Part shown: piece after piece, positions 62,603 through 64,000 of the stretch
Layout: each line of letters starts with the position of its first letter
Position numbering within the stretch: the stretch's first letter is position 1
Made by a program: the position numbers and the translations under genes
Notes under the pieces: model-generated
The model's input: the letters and a program-made list of their open reading frames with translations, nothing else
Told to the model about the DNA's origin: nothing
The model's database searches: none
Assembly (NCBI RefSeq): GCF_014352935.1
Contig: NZ_CP060694.1
Location: 1,364,001-1,428,000, forward strand
Length of the DNA stretch: 64,000 nt
Direction: 5' to 3'
Source of the DNA: Aliarcobacter cryaerophilus
GTDB lineage: Bacteria > Campylobacterota > Campylobacteria > Campylobacterales > Arcobacteraceae

Positions 62603-63304
62603 ATGAAAAACATATATATTGTAAGTGATGTTCACGGTTGTTACAAATCACTTTTAGCTTTAATTGAGCAATTTCCAAATAAACAAAACTCTAAAATTGT
62701 TTTTGTAGGTGATTTAGTTGATAGAGGAAAAAACTCATATGATGTTGTTAAGTTTGTTATGGAAAATAAATATGATTGTGTAAAAGGTAATCATGAAGAG
62801 ATGCTTTTAGAGTATGGACCAACAAAAGAAGAGCTTTATTTCAATGATGAGTCAAAACACTGGTTATATAGTTGTGGTGGAGATGAAACACTAACTTCTT
62901 ATAACAATAAAAAAGAGGAATATTATAAACATTATGATTTTTTAAACTCTTTACCTTTGTATATAGAATATCAAGATTATAAAACAAAAGATAATAGATA
63001 TTTAGTAGTAAGTCACTCGACTATATCAGATGTTTGGGAACTAAAAGATAGCTCTGATATTATTGATAAAGATATTTTTGAATCTCATATTTTATGGAGT
63101 AGAAAATCAAGTAAAGATATTAAAGAGATTTTTAATGTTTATGGACATACAATTTTTGAAGAGCCAAAAATAAATCAATTTAGCTGTGGAATAGATTTAG
63201 GTTGTTGCTATAAAAAAAATCCATCAAAAATTCCAAATCCTAGACTTTGTGCTTTAGAATTCCCAAGTATGAAGCTATTTATTCAAGAAAATATAGAAGA
63301 TTAA
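62603..63304 (+). CDS. Metallophosphatase, PrpA/Ser-Thr phosphatase-like
   Basis: 233 residues with all phosphoesterase motifs: VSDVHGCYKSL, FVGDLVDRGKNS, VKGNHEEML, VVSHSTISD and YGHT. This set fits the bacterial PP2A-like (PrpA/PrpB) or diadenosine tetraphosphatase group; the absence of the ApaH C-terminal features makes protein phosphatase likelier. GAGGAA precedes the ATG. Substrate unknown. Confidence 0.9.
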   Translation: MKNIYIVSDVHGCYKSLLALIEQFPNKQNSKIVFVGDLVDRGKNSYDVVKFVMENKYDCVKGNHEEMLLEYGPTKEELYFNDESKHWLYSCGGDETLTSYNNKKEEYYKHYDFLNSLPLYIEYQDYKTKDNRYLVVSHSTISDVWELKDSSDIIDKDIFESHILWSRKSSKDIKEIFNVYGHTIFEEPKINQFSCGIDLGCCYKKNPSKIPNPRLCALEFPSMKLFIQENIED

Positions 63305-63579
63305 AGGATTACTTAAAATGAAAAAGATTCATATAAATTAGAATAAATAATAAAATGATAAAATCATTGAAGATAATGCATTAATTTTATAAAAGTAGTA
63401 ATAATAAGTCTTATTTCATATTTAGCTGTTAAATCTAGTTCATTTTAACAATGCAAGATTTATCAGCTAATTTTTTACTATTTTAATTGAATATTTTGCT
63501 CCAAACTTATAAATATATAATTTACTATTTAAAGTTAGTATTATTAATCCTTTTCCAATTGATGTTAAATATCAATATT
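63305..63579. other. Gene-free stretch before the PhnD-like gene end
   Basis: 275 bases without a convincing gene. On the minus strand an open stretch of about 30 codons ends at TAG near 63466 (LYIYKFGAKYSIKIVKN) and could be a fragment of an older gene, but it has no start or homology I can support. Confidence 0.4.
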
Positions 63580-64000
63580 TTACCAGTTATTTTTCATCAA
63601 ATCTTGTTCAAACATTGCTTGAGTTAAAACATCATAACCTTTTAGCTCTTCACTTGTAGTTACAACCCATTTATTTAAACCTTCCATTTGCATCATTTTT
63701 TTGATTATTGGTTCATTTGGATCTTGCGAAAGCATCATATCTACAAATGTTTTTTTTACTTTCTCATCTAAAGAATTAAGTGCTGTAAAATTACAATGGC
63801 AATAACCCTCACTAGTGTAAAAAGACTCTATTTCACCTGCTGGAAATAGTCCTTCTTCAAGTACTCTAACCCAAGTACTAATACCAATCGCACCTGCATC
63901 AAGTTTATCATTTTTTATTGCTTCAAGTACATCAAATTCACTTCTTCCTGTATCTCCATGTTTTCCTAAGTCAGAATTGAATTTAACTATTTCAATATCT
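63580..64000 (-). CDS. PhnD-like substrate-binding protein, 3' part (runs off window)
   Basis: The last about 140 residues of a periplasmic phosphonate/phosphite-type binding protein (type 2 fold), ending in MKNNW at 63580. Recognisable are LEAIKNDKLDAGAIGIST (a family position), IPAGEIESFYTSEGYCHCNFTAL-like sequence (FPAGEIESFYTSEGYCHCNF) and KGYDVLTQAMF. The 5' part, and the permease/ATPase genes if present, lie outside the window. Substrate is open; some members sense rather than transport. No RNA gene or repeat follows. Confidence 0.75.
   Translation of the reverse strand, partial: DIEIVKFNSDLGKHGDTGRSEFDVLEAIKNDKLDAGAIGISTWVRVLEEGLFPAGEIESFYTSEGYCHCNFTALNSLDEKVKKTFVDMMLSQDPNEPIIKKMMQMEGLNKWVVTTSEELKGYDVLTQAMFEQDLMKNNW

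Noticed and set aside
63466-63560. Minus-strand coding fragment
   Set aside because: About 30 codons, no start, no recognisable similarity; may be chance in AT-rich DNA.

Overview
The window looks like the chromosome of an AT-rich member of the Campylobacterota, most likely Arcobacter/Aliarcobacter. This rests on the very low GC, a tmRNA tag ending APAYAKAA, the carboxynorspermidine route to polyamines, the S10-spc ribosomal order, and a compact cytochrome cd1/cNOR denitrification cluster. The genus is an inference from gene content; no database was searched.

Layout. 1-2941: the 5' part of aspS, a lipoprotein and a variant family-4 uracil-DNA glycosylase. 3021-13631: one long minus-strand run from rpsJ to infA (S10 and spc operons with secY and map), started by a consensus sigma70 promoter at 13699-13727 and closed by a hairpin right after infA. 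13841-31183: housekeeping and accessory genes, including xth, thiI, an antiporter, comM/yifB, a chemoreceptor with a PAS partner, def-clpP-tig, two tandem PPK2 kinases and the carboxynorspermidine pair. 31338-31735: tmRNA.

31736-44674: a genomic island of about 12.9 kb inserted at the 3' end of the tmRNA gene. The last 15 bp of tmRNA are repeated at 44660-44674. No integrase is visible. Cargo: an orphan Card1/Can2-like CARF nuclease, small envelope proteins, a WYL regulator with a palindromic candidate operator, a 1262-residue DUF4062-STAND-TPR protein, and a facing two-gene unit of a TM-TrkA-RyR protein and a DUF4062-TPR-membrane protein. The latter gene ends at an A_AAA_AAG heptamer followed by a 94-codon open -1 frame that has no start codon of its own. 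This island is the best candidate for an undescribed system, probably anti-phage or nucleotide-signalled; that role is inference.

44709-46792: YdcF-like protein, MEMO1 and AMMECR1. 46925-59491: denitrification. A perfect FNR-type box centred where a class II activator would sit precedes a small membrane gene, norC, norB, a 53-residue ORF, nirS, a NirN-like protein, a parvulin, a cytochrome c, nirJ, nirF, nirE, and then (opposite strand) a precorrin-2 dehydrogenase and (plus strand) a fused NirDL siroheme decarboxylase. Together these can take uroporphyrinogen III to heme d1 and reduce nitrite to nitrous oxide. 59525-64000: PsiE-like protein, hemH, an ABC ATPase, a small ORF, a cold-shock protein, a metallophosphatase, and the 3' part of a PhnD-like binding protein.
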